A stretch of DNA of 64,000 bases, taken from positions 293,605 to 357,604 of the forward strand of contig NZ_LNYA01000003.1 in NCBI RefSeq assembly GCF_001467615.1, given 5' to 3'. Shown here piece by piece: positions 1 through 8,714 of the stretch. Position numbers and translations under genes: made by a program. Below the pieces are notes generated by a model. That model saw only the letters and a program-made list of their open reading frames with translations, had not been told where the DNA came from and did no database searches. Within the stretch, counting starts at the first letter, position 1, and every line of letters begins with the position of its first letter. The DNA comes from Legionella erythra. Lineage in GTDB: Bacteria > Pseudomonadota > Gammaproteobacteria > Legionellales > Legionellaceae.

Positions 1-287
1 CTTTTAATCTGGTCAATTATGGCCTGGGCATGACTCGAATCCGATTGAGTCATTATTTATTGACGACGCTGGTATTCCTTGCGCCGGGAGAAATTATTTA
101 TACTTATTGCGGTCATGCGGGAATGGATGCGCTGATTAATGCCCACTCCATGTACAGCTACGCCTGGCCTCTGTTTTCCCTCATTGCCTGCCTGGCGGCG
201 GGCCTGGTTATCAAGCTTAAGTGGCGGGGGCAACAGCACACAGGCAATAAACAAACCTATAAGTCGCTGCCCGTGTCAGGCGAATAA
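1..287 (+). CDS. TVP38/TMEM64 (VTT-domain) membrane protein, C-terminal fragment
   Basis: The reading frame is open from the left edge (first full codon at base 3), so only the last 94 codons are present. The visible N-terminal part reads NYGLGMTRIRLSHYLL followed by FLAPGEIIYTYCGHAG. This matches the conserved end of the VTT (SNARE-associated, TVP38/TMEM64/DedA-like) domain, where an LxxxTRI..R.YLL segment precedes a PG..IY.Y.G.AG re-entrant/transmembrane segment. A further hydrophobic helix (SYAWPLFSLIACLAAGLVI) and a short basic tail follow. Members are inner-membrane proteins; the precise role of this one cannot be inferred. The ATG at base 30 is internal to the domain and is not the start. 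Confidence 0.75.
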   Translation, partial: FNLVNYGLGMTRIRLSHYLLTTLVFLAPGEIIYTYCGHAGMDALINAHSMYSYAWPLFSLIACLAAGLVIKLKWRGQQHTGNKQTYKSLPVSGE

Positions 288-321
288 GCCGCCACAACCT
301 GCCTTGGCGGCATCCTTATTC
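282..321. terminator. Candidate bidirectional terminator between convergent genes
   Basis: A split inverted repeat, GAATAAG-CCGCC facing GGCGG-catc-CTTATTC, lies exactly between the stop codon of the VTT gene and the stop codon of the small gene on the other strand. No long T-run follows on either strand, so a role in termination is inferred from position and symmetry. Confidence 0.5.
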
Positions 322-322
322 T

Positions 323-475
323 CTACCGTCCAATCAATATGAAAATAGCCGCCGCCAGTGCAATCACACCTACAATAAATGACGGAATGAGCACGCCGGG
401 AACAATGGCAATGATGGCTACGATAATTAAATAAACAGCAAGGAGGATAAAGCCTATGTTGTTAATCAGTCGCAT
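323..475 (-). CDS. Small hydrophobic membrane protein (50 aa)
   Basis: The 50-codon reading frame starts MRLINNIGFILLAVYLI and ends in IFILIGR. It is almost entirely hydrophobic, with two predicted membrane helices (about residues 7-25 and 28-48) separated by a PG turn. A ribosome-binding site (AAAGGA) lies 8-9 nt before the ATG, and the stop codon abuts the inverted repeat shared with the convergent VTT gene. It resembles the many small two-helix inner-membrane proteins of gammaproteobacteria, but I do not recognise a named family. Coding status rests on the RBS, the clean hydrophobic pattern and the terminator placement. Confidence 0.6.
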   Translation of the reverse strand: MRLINNIGFILLAVYLIIVAIIAIVPGVLIPSFIVGVIALAAAIFILIGR

Positions 476-709
476 AATAGAGTCCTTTATAATGAGCGGA
501 TCGGCAATGACAACGTTTTAGATTAACCCGTTCGCGCGGGCTTGCCAATATCAAAAACTATACTAACCCGCGTCTAGCGGCCTGTACCAGTTTTCTTCGA
601 AATAAATCATTTCTTTCATAAACGAAGAACAGAAAGCCCATGCCACCTGCAATCAGTACAGAAGTAAGTGGTTTTCTTTTACTCGAACCATCAAATCATC
701 GGTGTTTTA

Positions 710-742
710 CTTAATTGTCTCTTAAGGCTCTTGGGGTAAGAT
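710..742 (+). promoter_or_regulatory. PmrA-box-like operator and -10 of the 773 gene
   Basis: CTTAATTGT-CT-CTTAAGGCT (710-729) has two TTAA cores 11 nt apart, as in the published Legionella PmrA consensus cTTAATatT-N2-cTTAATatT. Seven bases later comes TAAGAT (737-742), a 4/6 match to the -10 consensus, so the box would occupy the -35 region. The same geometry precedes three other candidate effectors in this window. The rest of 476-709 shows no other feature I can support. Confidence 0.6.
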
Positions 743-772
743 GATTCTATTGTCATCCCAAAGAAGCGCATC

Positions 773-2740
773 ATGTTTTCCATAGTTGATTTTGAAGCGA
801 TTTGTTTCGACACCGATAATGCACAGCAACCCACAGCTACTGAGAATATAAGTCATTACCAGCGCGGGTTAAACTATGCAAAAACAACCCGCCTGCACAA
901 CACCGTGCTTGGGCTGTATGAAGGACATGTCAATGCCATAACGTCTTCGGGCCACCATCCTGATTTTATCGCTGGCTGCCTGGCCGGAGCACGTGGAAAA
1001 AATGTACGCTTTGTCCAGACTACCTTTTCAGGCAATCCTGCCCGTATCGGCGTTAACCATTATACGCTTGAAGGCAGCAACGAACCCATACTCATTTCTT
1101 ATCCCCTGTCTCCCTCTGCCCGCAAAAGTGAACAAGTCCAGTATTTAAAGAGCATCGCTCAAATACCGGATGAAAAGATCACTTTTTTGCCTAAACCAAG
1201 CCTCATCATCAGCAGTCAGACACCGCAACGAAAAATGGTATTTCCCCAGGAAGGCGGAACGGCACTTGCCCTTCATACCATTACAGGCCTGCCGGTTATC
1301 AAAATGCATCGTGACAGCAAGGCCCGAGATTTTGAAAAACCAGTATTGGAACGAATCGCCAATGACAGCACGGTCTATATAACGGGGCATAGCAGCCTTC
1401 AGTCAGAAACCTTGGGCGGCCTTTATCGGAATCTCCATGCTGTCGAGAAAAAATCATGGACACTGCAAAACTATCGGGATCTCATCCTTAGTCAGTCGCA
1501 GTTGCAGGAAAACGATACCTTAACGATTGTTCTCTGGGCCTGTGAAGCCGGAGGCGGCGGTATAAACAGTGTTGCAGCCAAATTAGCCCTCCTTTTCCAG
1601 GAGAAAGGTATCAATACCCGCATTATCGCCTCGACCGTGGAGATGCTCCGCTTTGATGGCAAACCTGAAAAAAATGAAACCCTGGTGAAAATGGGCGCCA
1701 TAGCATTTAATCCGAATGATCAGTATAACCCCGAAGGGCGATTACGTTTTCGAACAGCCAAGCCTGGTACAGTTCGTATTTTCAGCTGCAACCGCAATGG
1801 CCTGTTTGAATCAAAGAACAAGGGGGATATTTTTTTCACGCCGGAAGGTATAACAGGCATCGATTTAACCAAAACGATAACGCACCAATGCAGAGCTACT
1901 CTCGAAATCACGCAATCACCTTATTTCCGCAAAGAGCTAACCAAGCGAGAGGATGCGGAAACTGTTTTACACCAAATGTTCAAAAAAAACCCATCAACAT
2001 CACCTTGTCTATTGCGTCCTTCCTCTCACCAAATGACGGGTTATTTCACGTTTGCTGTTTCCTATCTCAATAAAGAAAATAAACAATGTGAGCACATGCT
2101 CTATCGTATTGATAACAAGGGGCAGTTATTCAATACAGAATTGCCTAATGAAGTGGGTAAGCTCATTCCATTAAACGGCTTAACACCGCTAGCGCAAATC
2201 ATGCAGATAAACAGCGCATTATTCCCGGGAATAACTCATACGGGTAAACAGGAAGTAAACGAAGGCACGGCAATCACTGAGAATGAGGAAGCATTGCCAT
2301 TGCCATTGCCATTGCCATTGCCATTGCAATCGCCATCGCCAGTATCACTCCCCAAAACAACTTACGACGACACGACACCTTTGCATAAAAAAATACAGCT
2401 CGCTGTTCAACAAGCTTCATCCCATTATCAAACCTATCATACAATCTGGCTGCACGACCGGGGCTTTAAGAGCGGATGGTTCAGCTTCTTTCGTCATGGA
2501 CAAAAGGGAAGGGACAATGCCTTTCAATTATCAACTGCCGACGTTTGGCAAAAAGGCAGCGCGAAGGAGATGGTGAATTTTCTGCGCGAAACAACTCATT
2601 TACGGTTTCATCACCACTCGTTTGGCAGTTACCTGTTTGATGAGCTGAAGACAGTCGTGGAAAAATTGGATCCCAATCGCTCGGTGGACAATTGGGATGA
2701 CTTACTGGACGAACTTCCCGTGCTTGCCATGAACCCTTAA
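773..2740 (+). CDS. Candidate Dot/Icm effector with caspase-like (C80/C11-type) cysteine protease domain
   Basis: This is a 655-aa protein with no signal peptide or membrane segment. Residues about 140-310 carry a beta-strand/His motif VYITGHSS (H206) and, 51 residues later, TIVLWACEAGGGG (C257), followed by an amphipathic helix and the strand TRIIAST. Order and spacing match the His-Cys dyad of clan CD peptidases such as the MARTX/TcdA autoprocessing domain (C80) and clostripain. A low-complexity linker of LP repeats (about residues 508-523) leads to a C-terminal domain with an HDRGFKSGWFSFFRHG motif, of a type that recurs in Legionella proteins. The acidic/hydrophobic tail (NWDDLLDELPVL) suits a Dot/Icm signal. 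Protease activity and translocation are inferred. The gene stands alone behind a PmrA-like box. Confidence 0.65.
   Translation: MFSIVDFEAICFDTDNAQQPTATENISHYQRGLNYAKTTRLHNTVLGLYEGHVNAITSSGHHPDFIAGCLAGARGKNVRFVQTTFSGNPARIGVNHYTLEGSNEPILISYPLSPSARKSEQVQYLKSIAQIPDEKITFLPKPSLIISSQTPQRKMVFPQEGGTALALHTITGLPVIKMHRDSKARDFEKPVLERIANDSTVYITGHSSLQSETLGGLYRNLHAVEKKSWTLQNYRDLILSQSQLQENDTLTIVLWACEAGGGGINSVAAKLALLFQEKGINTRIIASTVEMLRFDGKPEKNETLVKMGAIAFNPNDQYNPEGRLRFRTAKPGTVRIFSCNRNGLFESKNKGDIFFTPEGITGIDLTKTITHQCRATLEITQSPYFRKELTKREDAETVLHQMFKKNPSTSPCLLRPSSHQMTGYFTFAVSYLNKENKQCEHMLYRIDNKGQLFNTELPNEVGKLIPLNGLTPLAQIMQINSALFPGITHTGKQEVNEGTAITENEEALPLPLPLPLPLQSPSPVSLPKTTYDDTTPLHKKIQLAVQQASSHYQTYHTIWLHDRGFKSGWFSFFRHGQKGRDNAFQLSTADVWQKGSAKEMVNFLRETTHLRFHHHSFGSYLFDELKTVVEKLDPNRSVDNWDDLLDELPVLAMNP
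2293..2328 (+). repeat. In-frame hexanucleotide tandem repeat (ATTGCC)
   Basis: There are five perfect ATTGCC units plus a sixth ending in A. They encode five Leu-Pro pairs and then LQ, and SPSP follows. Because the unit is 6 nt, slippage would change linker length without shifting frame. Confidence 0.9.
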
Positions 2741-2756
2741 ATGAGGCAGCTGCGGC

Positions 2757-3587
2757 TTAAGAGGGGTAGATCTTAAGCCAGTCAAGCCGTACATCCTCCG
2801 CCAGTTTTTCCTTTAAAACAGCAAGCAGGGGATGACTCCCATAAGGGGTGTTGTCCAACTGTTGAACGGGTTGAATACCCTGCAATGCATTGCAGACAAA
2901 CAATGCATCCGCCTCATAAAGCTGCTTTTGCGTCAAGGGTAATTCCTCACAGGCTATTCCCCAATCGCAGGCCTTAGTCAAAATCCGCTGACGAATAATC
3001 CCCGCCAGTAAACCACAAGTTAACGGCGGTGTATACAAACGGTTTTGGGTGATCATGAACAGGTTGGCAATTGTGGTTTCCGTCGCCTGCCCCTGTGTAT
3101 TAAAAAAGAGCACATCATCGACCCCAAGGCTTGCTGCCTGACGGCGGGCCATGATGGCCTCCAGGTAATTAACCGATTTGATTCCGTACACGGGGTTTTT
3201 GCTGTCCCGCTGCCAGGTGGAGGATGCCAGCTTCAACGGTGCGGGCGCCGGGGAATAATGAAACGCCGTGATTAGCAATTGTGGATCACGTCCTGGACTT
3301 AAAAGCCCTCTCGCCGAGCGTCCGCCGCTTAGCAGAGCCTTGATGCCATTGACTGGTTCTTTCGCGCTCTGCAGGCATTGCTGAAGCCGTTGAAGCCAAT
3401 CGGCGTAAGGGAGCGCAATGGTCATGTGAAGAAGCGTGGCGGAATGCAGTAATCGCTGCCAATGCAAATCAGGATAACAGGGCTTTCCGTCAATCACCTG
3501 CAGGGTTTCAAAAAGCCCCTCGCCGAGATAGATCCTGTCGTCCGCTGCAAACGGGGTTGGAGCCGTCTTATCCGAAATAAACGACAC
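2757..3587 (-). CDS. pabC: Aminodeoxychorismate lyase (PabC)
   Basis: A fold-type IV PLP enzyme (276 aa, the usual size) that converts 4-amino-4-deoxychorismate to p-aminobenzoate and pyruvate for folate synthesis. The N-terminal GEGLFETLQV, the GIKSVNYLEAIMARRQA segment with the PLP lysine, and the TETTIANLF motif are typical of the branched-chain aminotransferase/ADC lyase superfamily. PabC is favoured over a D-amino-acid transaminase by family resemblance. The best start is GTG at 3587, two bases after the stop of the upstream PA3496-like gene, so the two are probably co-transcribed. Usual pabC partners such as a YceG-like gene or tmk are not adjacent here. Confidence 0.85.
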   Translation of the reverse strand: MSFISDKTAPTPFAADDRIYLGEGLFETLQVIDGKPCYPDLHWQRLLHSATLLHMTIALPYADWLQRLQQCLQSAKEPVNGIKALLSGGRSARGLLSPGRDPQLLITAFHYSPAPAPLKLASSTWQRDSKNPVYGIKSVNYLEAIMARRQAASLGVDDVLFFNTQGQATETTIANLFMITQNRLYTPPLTCGLLAGIIRQRILTKACDWGIACEELPLTQKQLYEADALFVCNALQGIQPVQQLDNTPYGSHPLLAVLKEKLAEDVRLDWLKIYPS

Positions 3588-3589
3588 GT

Positions 3590-3784
3590 TCAGTAATCAA
3601 GAAAATCGTCGAGCTCTTCACGCAGACGCTTTTCTTCCAGCATATTTTCCAGACGACGACGGGCATCGAGCGTACCATCTACAGCCGCTACCGTATCAAC
3701 ATCAATGTCGATATCGTCCCCGTCATTGACAAACGATTCCTCTTCAATGATGTCTTCTTCTTCGTCTTCAAATAATTCAGTCAT
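3590..3784 (-). CDS. PA3496-family small acidic protein
   Basis: This 64-aa protein has a highly acidic N-terminal half (EDEEEDIIEEE, DGDDIDIDVD) and a C-terminal helix ARRRLENMLEEKRLREELDDFLDY. That arrangement is characteristic of the short gammaproteobacterial family annotated as PA3496 putative envelope integrity protein. The molecular function is not established. A good GAGGG ribosome-binding site lies 6-7 nt before the ATG. It precedes pabC by two bases, and the upstream intergenic region separates it from the divergent cyclo-ligase gene. Confidence 0.75.
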   Translation of the reverse strand: MTELFEDEEEDIIEEESFVNDGDDIDIDVDTVAAVDGTLDARRRLENMLEEKRLREELDDFLDY

Positions 3785-3838
3785 AATTAACCCTCAGCTA
3801 AAAATTTGAATAAAGAACCCAACAAAATTTTTCAGCTG

Positions 3839-3943
3839 TATAACTTATTTTTTTAAATTTGCCTAGAGTATTTGCGAAAATTTTTCATGTTCGGCCATCA
3901 CGGCTTTTCAGGAAAATATTGAGTCCTGGCGCTATCTGGGCAA
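3839..3943 (+). ncRNA. Possible structured RNA / 6S-like leader upstream of fau
   Basis: A -10-like TATAAC (3839-3844) would start a transcript about 8 nt before a 9-bp closing helix: TTGCCTAGA (3859-3867) pairs with TCTGGGCAA (3935-3943) over an 85-nt span. The arm sequences (CCTAGAGTATTTGCG and GGCGCTATCTGGG) resemble the 5' and 3' arms of enterobacterial 6S RNA. The 6S gene ssrS usually sits immediately upstream of this cyclo-ligase gene (ygfA). However, the span is about half the normal 6S length and I cannot draw the central bubble. It may be a shortened relic, a leader structure or coincidence. Confidence 0.3.
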
Positions 3944-3975
3944 TAATAAAATAAGGAAACAACGAAGTGTAGGTT

Positions 3976-4547
3976 ATGGCTCACCCTTTAAAAACTGCAT
4001 TGCGCCAGACTTTACGTGGTTTACGCTCGAGGCTCTCGCTCGATTATCAACAAAACGCCTCCCTTAAGGTATGTGAACGAATTAAAACACTGCAACAATA
4101 CCGTCAGGCCAAGCGCATTGCGCTTTATCAGGCGACGCAGGGTGAAATTGATTTAAGTGCCATTTGGCGTTCCGCGCCCATGCACGGCAAATATTGTTAT
4201 TTTCCCAGCCTGAATGACGACAAAACCCTGTCTTTTTTACCCGCAACCCCATCGACTCCTTTTGTGACCAATCGTTTTGGCATTAAAGAGCCGGATATTG
4301 CGCGCAGTGAAGCGATATCACCCCATGATCTGGATATCATTTTTCTTCCGCTTGTCGCCTTCGACACCGAGGGGGCCAGGCTTGGCATGGGAGCTGGGTA
4401 TTATGACAGAACCTTAGCCCGTACCATTTCCCCCTTGCTGCTTGGCGTAGCCTACGAATTCCAGCGGCAAGCATACCTCTTTCCAGAGGAATGGGATATC
4501 CGTCTGCATGCCACCATTACTCAAAAACACATTTACTGGAGTATTTA

Positions 4548-4548
<1 letters not shown>
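3976..4548 (+). CDS. fau: 5-formyltetrahydrofolate cyclo-ligase
   Basis: This 190-aa cytosolic enzyme (YgfA/5-FCL) uses ATP to convert 5-formyl-THF to 5,10-methenyl-THF. The N-terminal LRQTLRGLRSRLS segment and the C-terminal PLVAFDTEGARLGMGAGYYDR signature, which carries the substrate/phosphate loop, are diagnostic. The length is normal. It overlaps the next gene by one base (TAATG), which implies translational coupling with the EVE-domain gene. The AGG close to the ATG is a weak ribosome-binding site. The order PA3496-like/pabC diverging from fau gives this region two folate-related genes. Confidence 0.93.
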
Positions 4549-5368
<820 letters not shown>

Positions 5369-5450
5369 TCAACGTGTTAATAATACATGACTGCAAGGTC
5401 TAATTTTTGTTAGACTGCACCCAAAGAACAACCCTCGCCGGGAGATTAAC

Positions 5451-5702
5451 ATGTTTGATCCAAAACAATTCGATGAGTTAGCTCAAAAACTTTTTTCTAC
5501 CCTGCCTGTCAGTCTACAGAATTTTGAAAAAGAGATTCAACAAAAATTCAGAGAGGTTTTACAGGCTGCTTTTGCCCGCATGGATTTGGTTACCCGCGAA
5601 GAATTTGATGTCCAAACCAAAGTACTGGCCAGAACGCGTGAAAAACTCGACGCATTAAACGAGCAGGTGGAGGCGCTGATGGCAAAAAATCAAACGCACT
5701 GA
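5451..5702 (+). CDS. ubiK: Ubiquinone biosynthesis accessory factor UbiK (YqiC/BMFP)
   Basis: This 83-aa protein starts MFDPKQFDELAQKLFSTLP and ends in a coiled-coil helix with TREEFDVQTKVLARTREKL, the signature of the BMFP/YqiC family. In other gammaproteobacteria UbiK binds UbiJ and supports assembly of the soluble ubiquinone-synthesis complex under aerobic conditions. A GGGAG ribosome-binding site lies 7 nt from the ATG. It is followed by comM/yifB on the same strand, a common neighbourhood for this gene. Confidence 0.9.
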   Translation: MFDPKQFDELAQKLFSTLPVSLQNFEKEIQQKFREVLQAAFARMDLVTREEFDVQTKVLARTREKLDALNEQVEALMAKNQTH

Positions 5703-5777
5703 TACCTGTTGTGTACAGGGCCTTGGAAGAACTCTGCACCACAAAAAAAATTTAGTCCAATCACATCAAGGAAAACA

Positions 5778-7289
5778 ATGAGTCTCGCGTTAACCTATAC
5801 CCGCAGCGCGCAGGGTATTCATGCACGGGCAGTCCATGTTGAAGTGCACTTGTCCAATGGCTTACCGCAATTTACTATTGTCGGTCTTGCTGAAACTGCG
5901 GTTAAGGAAAGCAAGGATCGCGTACGCAGCGCCATCATTAACAGCCAATTTGAATTCCCCTGCCGTAAAATCACGGTGAATCTTGCCCCGGCTGATTTAC
6001 CCAAAACCGGCAGCGGCTTTGATTTGCCCATTGCCTTGGGCATTCTTGCTGCATCAGGGCAAATTCCCGCTGAACAACTGGCCGCCCATGAATTCATCAG
6101 CGAATTGGCGTTAAGCGGTGAATTACGTGGTCATGCCCCGATTATTCCCAGTGTGCTGGCTGCCCGCAATGAACAAAGGCGTTTAATTATTGCCGAAGCG
6201 AATGCACAGGAAGCCGCGCTCACCGGTTATGATCAGGTTTATATCGCTGGCAGCCTGAGACAGGTTTGCGATTATCTTTTAAACCAAACGCCGCTCGCAA
6301 CACCGCCAATGCCCCCAACGCCTTTAGCTGTAAATCATGAATTAGACTGGTCGGATATCAAGGGGCAATATCACGCCAAACAAGCCATGATCATCGCGGC
6401 CTGTGGCGGCCATAGCCTTTTACTAAGCGGACCGCCGGGCAGTGGCAAAACCATGCTGGCGAAACGTTTCACCACGTTGCTGCCCCAACTGAGTGAAACC
6501 CAGGCCCTGGAATGCGCCGCCCTTCATTCCCTGCGCGGCAAAGTCCCGCCCTATGAACAATGGCGTATACCCCCTTTTCGCTCCCCCCATCATACGGCTT
6601 CGCCTGTAGCCCTGGTCGGAGGAGGGAATCCGCCTAAACCCGGTGAAATTTCACTGGCACATCACGGCATTCTTTTTCTTGATGAGTTACCCGAATTTCA
6701 TAAACAGGTCCTGGAGACGTTGCGTCAACCGCTTGAAGCCGGTTCCATTTCTATTTCCCGCGCCGCCATGCAAACGGAGTTTCCGGCAGAATTCCAGTTA
6801 ATTGCCGCCATGAATCCCTGCCCCTGCGGCCAATGGGGCAACCCCAAGGCCGATTGCCTGTGCACCCCGGATCGCATTAAACGCTACCTTGGCAAATTAT
6901 CCGCACCGCTGCTGGATCGCATCGATATGCAGGTGAATTTGCAAGCGTTGACCCAACAGGATCTACTCAAGGCCAATTCAACCGAGGATGGAGAAAGTCA
7001 GCGCATTCAGATCCAGGTACAGGCATCACGCGCCTTGCAAATCAAAAGGCAAGGCCGGCTGAATGCACGGCTTGAAAGCAAAGCCTGTGAACAACTGTGC
7101 TATCTTGGTAACAACGAAACGGCATTTCTGTCGCAGGTTCTGGACAAACTGCGTCTATCCGCCCGTGCTTACCATCGCCTGTTAAAAGTATCCCGCACCA
7201 TTGCCGATATGAAGGGTGAAGAACGGGTTACACAGCCAGCGCTGCAGCAAGCCCTGTCGTTTAAGCAACGTTTACAACTACCGCAGTAA
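5778..7289 (+). CDS. comM: YifB/ComM-family AAA+ Mg-chelatase-like ATPase
   Basis: This 503-aa protein begins MSLALTYTRSAQGIHA, the family's normal N-terminus. The in-frame upstream extension is therefore unlikely, and an AAGGA site sits before this ATG. It has an N-terminal Lon-protease-like fold (about residues 20-170), then an AAA+ Mg-chelatase module with Walker A GPPGSGKT, Walker B ILFLDELPEF, and the FRSPHHT and MNPCPCG motifs, and a C-terminal Mg-chelatase_C domain. In competent bacteria ComM is a hexameric helicase driving branch migration during integration of transforming DNA; Legionella is naturally competent, so that role is plausible. Confidence 0.92.
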   Translation: MSLALTYTRSAQGIHARAVHVEVHLSNGLPQFTIVGLAETAVKESKDRVRSAIINSQFEFPCRKITVNLAPADLPKTGSGFDLPIALGILAASGQIPAEQLAAHEFISELALSGELRGHAPIIPSVLAARNEQRRLIIAEANAQEAALTGYDQVYIAGSLRQVCDYLLNQTPLATPPMPPTPLAVNHELDWSDIKGQYHAKQAMIIAACGGHSLLLSGPPGSGKTMLAKRFTTLLPQLSETQALECAALHSLRGKVPPYEQWRIPPFRSPHHTASPVALVGGGNPPKPGEISLAHHGILFLDELPEFHKQVLETLRQPLEAGSISISRAAMQTEFPAEFQLIAAMNPCPCGQWGNPKADCLCTPDRIKRYLGKLSAPLLDRIDMQVNLQALTQQDLLKANSTEDGESQRIQIQVQASRALQIKRQGRLNARLESKACEQLCYLGNNETAFLSQVLDKLRLSARAYHRLLKVSRTIADMKGEERVTQPALQQALSFKQRLQLPQ

Positions 7290-7314
7290 TTTTTTAATGG
7301 CGGCTGTTCACACT

Positions 7315-7343
7315 TGGCAGCGACCCGTTTCGATGCGCTGCCA
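7315..7343. terminator. Candidate terminator between comM and pyrB
   Basis: A perfect 8-bp stem, TGGCAGCG/CGCTGCCA, with a 13-nt loop lies between the convergent comM and pyrB stops. On the plus strand it is followed by a short run, GCATTTT. Shared use by both genes is inferred. Confidence 0.5.
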
Positions 7344-7348
7344 GCATT

Positions 7349-8251
7349 TTAGGCCTGATGTTGAATCAGGGACTCGATGATCGCCATACGCATGAATACT
7401 CCGTTGTACACCTGCTCCAGAATCACGGATTGCGGTCCATCAGCGACCTCGCTTTCAATTTCCACACCCCGATTAATGGGTCCCGGGTGCATGACGATGG
7501 CATCCGGTTTAGCGAGGGCCAAACGTTCCTGAGTCAAGGTAAAAAAATGATGGTAAGTGGATAAATCCATGTGCTCTTTTTTACCCAGACGCTCACGCTG
7601 TACGCGAAGACACATCACCACATCCGCCCCATCAAGACCTTCACGCAGGTTCTCAGTCAAACGGCCATAATGCACTTCTTCCGGTTGCCAAATCTCCGGG
7701 GCAACCAGCATCAATTCGCCCACGCCCATGAGTTTGCAAATTGATTGCAAAGAATTGGCCACGCGCGAATGGCGCAGATTGCCTACTACTGCAATTTTTA
7801 ATTGCTTAAGGTCTTTCTTTTTTTCAACAATGGTCATCAAATCCAGCATCGCCTGCGTCGGGTGTGCATGTTTGCCGTCGCCGGCATTGATGATATGCAT
7901 CGGGCTACCCTGCAACTGCTTAGCCAGTGATTCCTGAAGGCCCTCCTCCGTGTGGCGGATAACAAACAGATTAATAGCCATGGCCGACAGTGTTTTAATC
8001 GTGTCCGCAATCGATTCACCCTTGCTGACGGATGAACTTTCCAAATCAAGATTAACCACGGTAATACCCAGGCGTCTGGCAGCCAGTTCAAAACTGATGC
8101 GTGTACGGGTACTGTTTTCATAAAAAAGATTAGCCAATGCATGCGAAGAATAGTCGGGGAATTGACCGCTGGTTTTAAACAGAAAGGCGCGTTGCAACAA
8201 GGCCTCAACATCCGCTTTTGAAAGCTGGTTTATATCTAAAAAATGATTCAT
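7349..8251 (-). CDS. pyrB: Aspartate carbamoyltransferase catalytic subunit
   Basis: This 300-aa enzyme carries out the committed step of pyrimidine synthesis, joining carbamoyl phosphate and L-aspartate to N-carbamoyl-L-aspartate. The carbamoyl-phosphate site FYENSTRTRISFE, the second-subunit loop SSVSKGES, the HAHPTQAMLDL motif and MHPGPINRG are all present. The start is placed at MNHFLDINQ because it lies 11 nt after the ruvX stop and matches the family N-terminus. No pyrI regulatory subunit follows, so it is probably unregulated by nucleotides or of the pyrB/pyrC-like assembly class. It is the last gene of the yqgE-ruvX-pyrB operon. Confidence 0.95.
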   Translation of the reverse strand: MNHFLDINQLSKADVEALLQRAFLFKTSGQFPDYSSHALANLFYENSTRTRISFELAARRLGITVVNLDLESSSVSKGESIADTIKTLSAMAINLFVIRHTEEGLQESLAKQLQGSPMHIINAGDGKHAHPTQAMLDLMTIVEKKKDLKQLKIAVVGNLRHSRVANSLQSICKLMGVGELMLVAPEIWQPEEVHYGRLTENLREGLDGADVVMCLRVQRERLGKKEHMDLSTYHHFFTLTQERLALAKPDAIVMHPGPINRGVEIESEVADGPQSVILEQVYNGVFMRMAIIESLIQHQA

Positions 8252-8262
8252 GGTGAACTCGT

Positions 8263-8691
8263 TTAGTGTGGATATTGCAACCACTGCTCAAGAATTATAC
8301 AGGCAGCCGTGCTATCAATCTGCGATTGTTTAAGTTTACGATATCCCCCTTCAGCAAACAACTGCGCACGGGCTTCAACCGTTGTCAGACGCTCATCCAC
8401 CAGATGCACGGGCAAGGAAAACCGCTTCTTTAATTGTTTGGCAAAATGACGCGCCAGCGGGGTGGTGTATTGTTCACTGCCGTCGATGCACGTGGGCAGT
8501 CCGACAATTAAGGCTTGAGGTTGCCATTGCTCAACGAGCCTGGCCACCAGATTCCAATCCGGGATGCCCTGTTTGGCGGTTAAGGTAGGCAACGGTCTGG
8601 CGCTTAACGTGACGGTCTGCCCTACCGCCACCCCAATGCGTTTGTAACCAAAATCAAAGCCCAGATAAACACCGTCTGGCATGCGAAACAC
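8263..8691 (-). CDS. ruvX: RuvX/YqgF family putative Holliday junction resolvase (pre-16S rRNA nuclease)
   Basis: This 142-aa RNase H-fold protein has the family N-terminus YLGFDFGYKRIGVAVGQ carrying the first catalytic Asp, PQALIVGLPTCIDGSE in place of VGLP..dG, and the VHLVDERLTTVEA motif with the acidic active-site residues. YqgF is linked to pre-16S rRNA 5'-end processing in E. coli. Either ATG (8691 or 8682) is possible. It lies between yqgE and pyrB with short gaps, the same order as the algH-yqgF-pyr operon of pseudomonads. Confidence 0.92.
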   Translation of the reverse strand: MFRMPDGVYLGFDFGYKRIGVAVGQTVTLSARPLPTLTAKQGIPDWNLVARLVEQWQPQALIVGLPTCIDGSEQYTTPLARHFAKQLKKRFSLPVHLVDERLTTVEARAQLFAEGGYRKLKQSQIDSTAACIILEQWLQYPH

Positions 8692-8714
8692 TCCATGAGG
8701 GAAAGAGCAGCCGC

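Noticed and set aside
2283..2576. 97-codon frame with a run of His-Cys repeats
   Set aside because: It is an out-of-frame reading of the ATTGCC hexanucleotide repeat inside the 773 gene.
7837..8211. 124-codon minus-strand frame within pyrB
   Set aside because: A shadow frame of pyrB with Arg/Cys-rich, non-conserved sequence.
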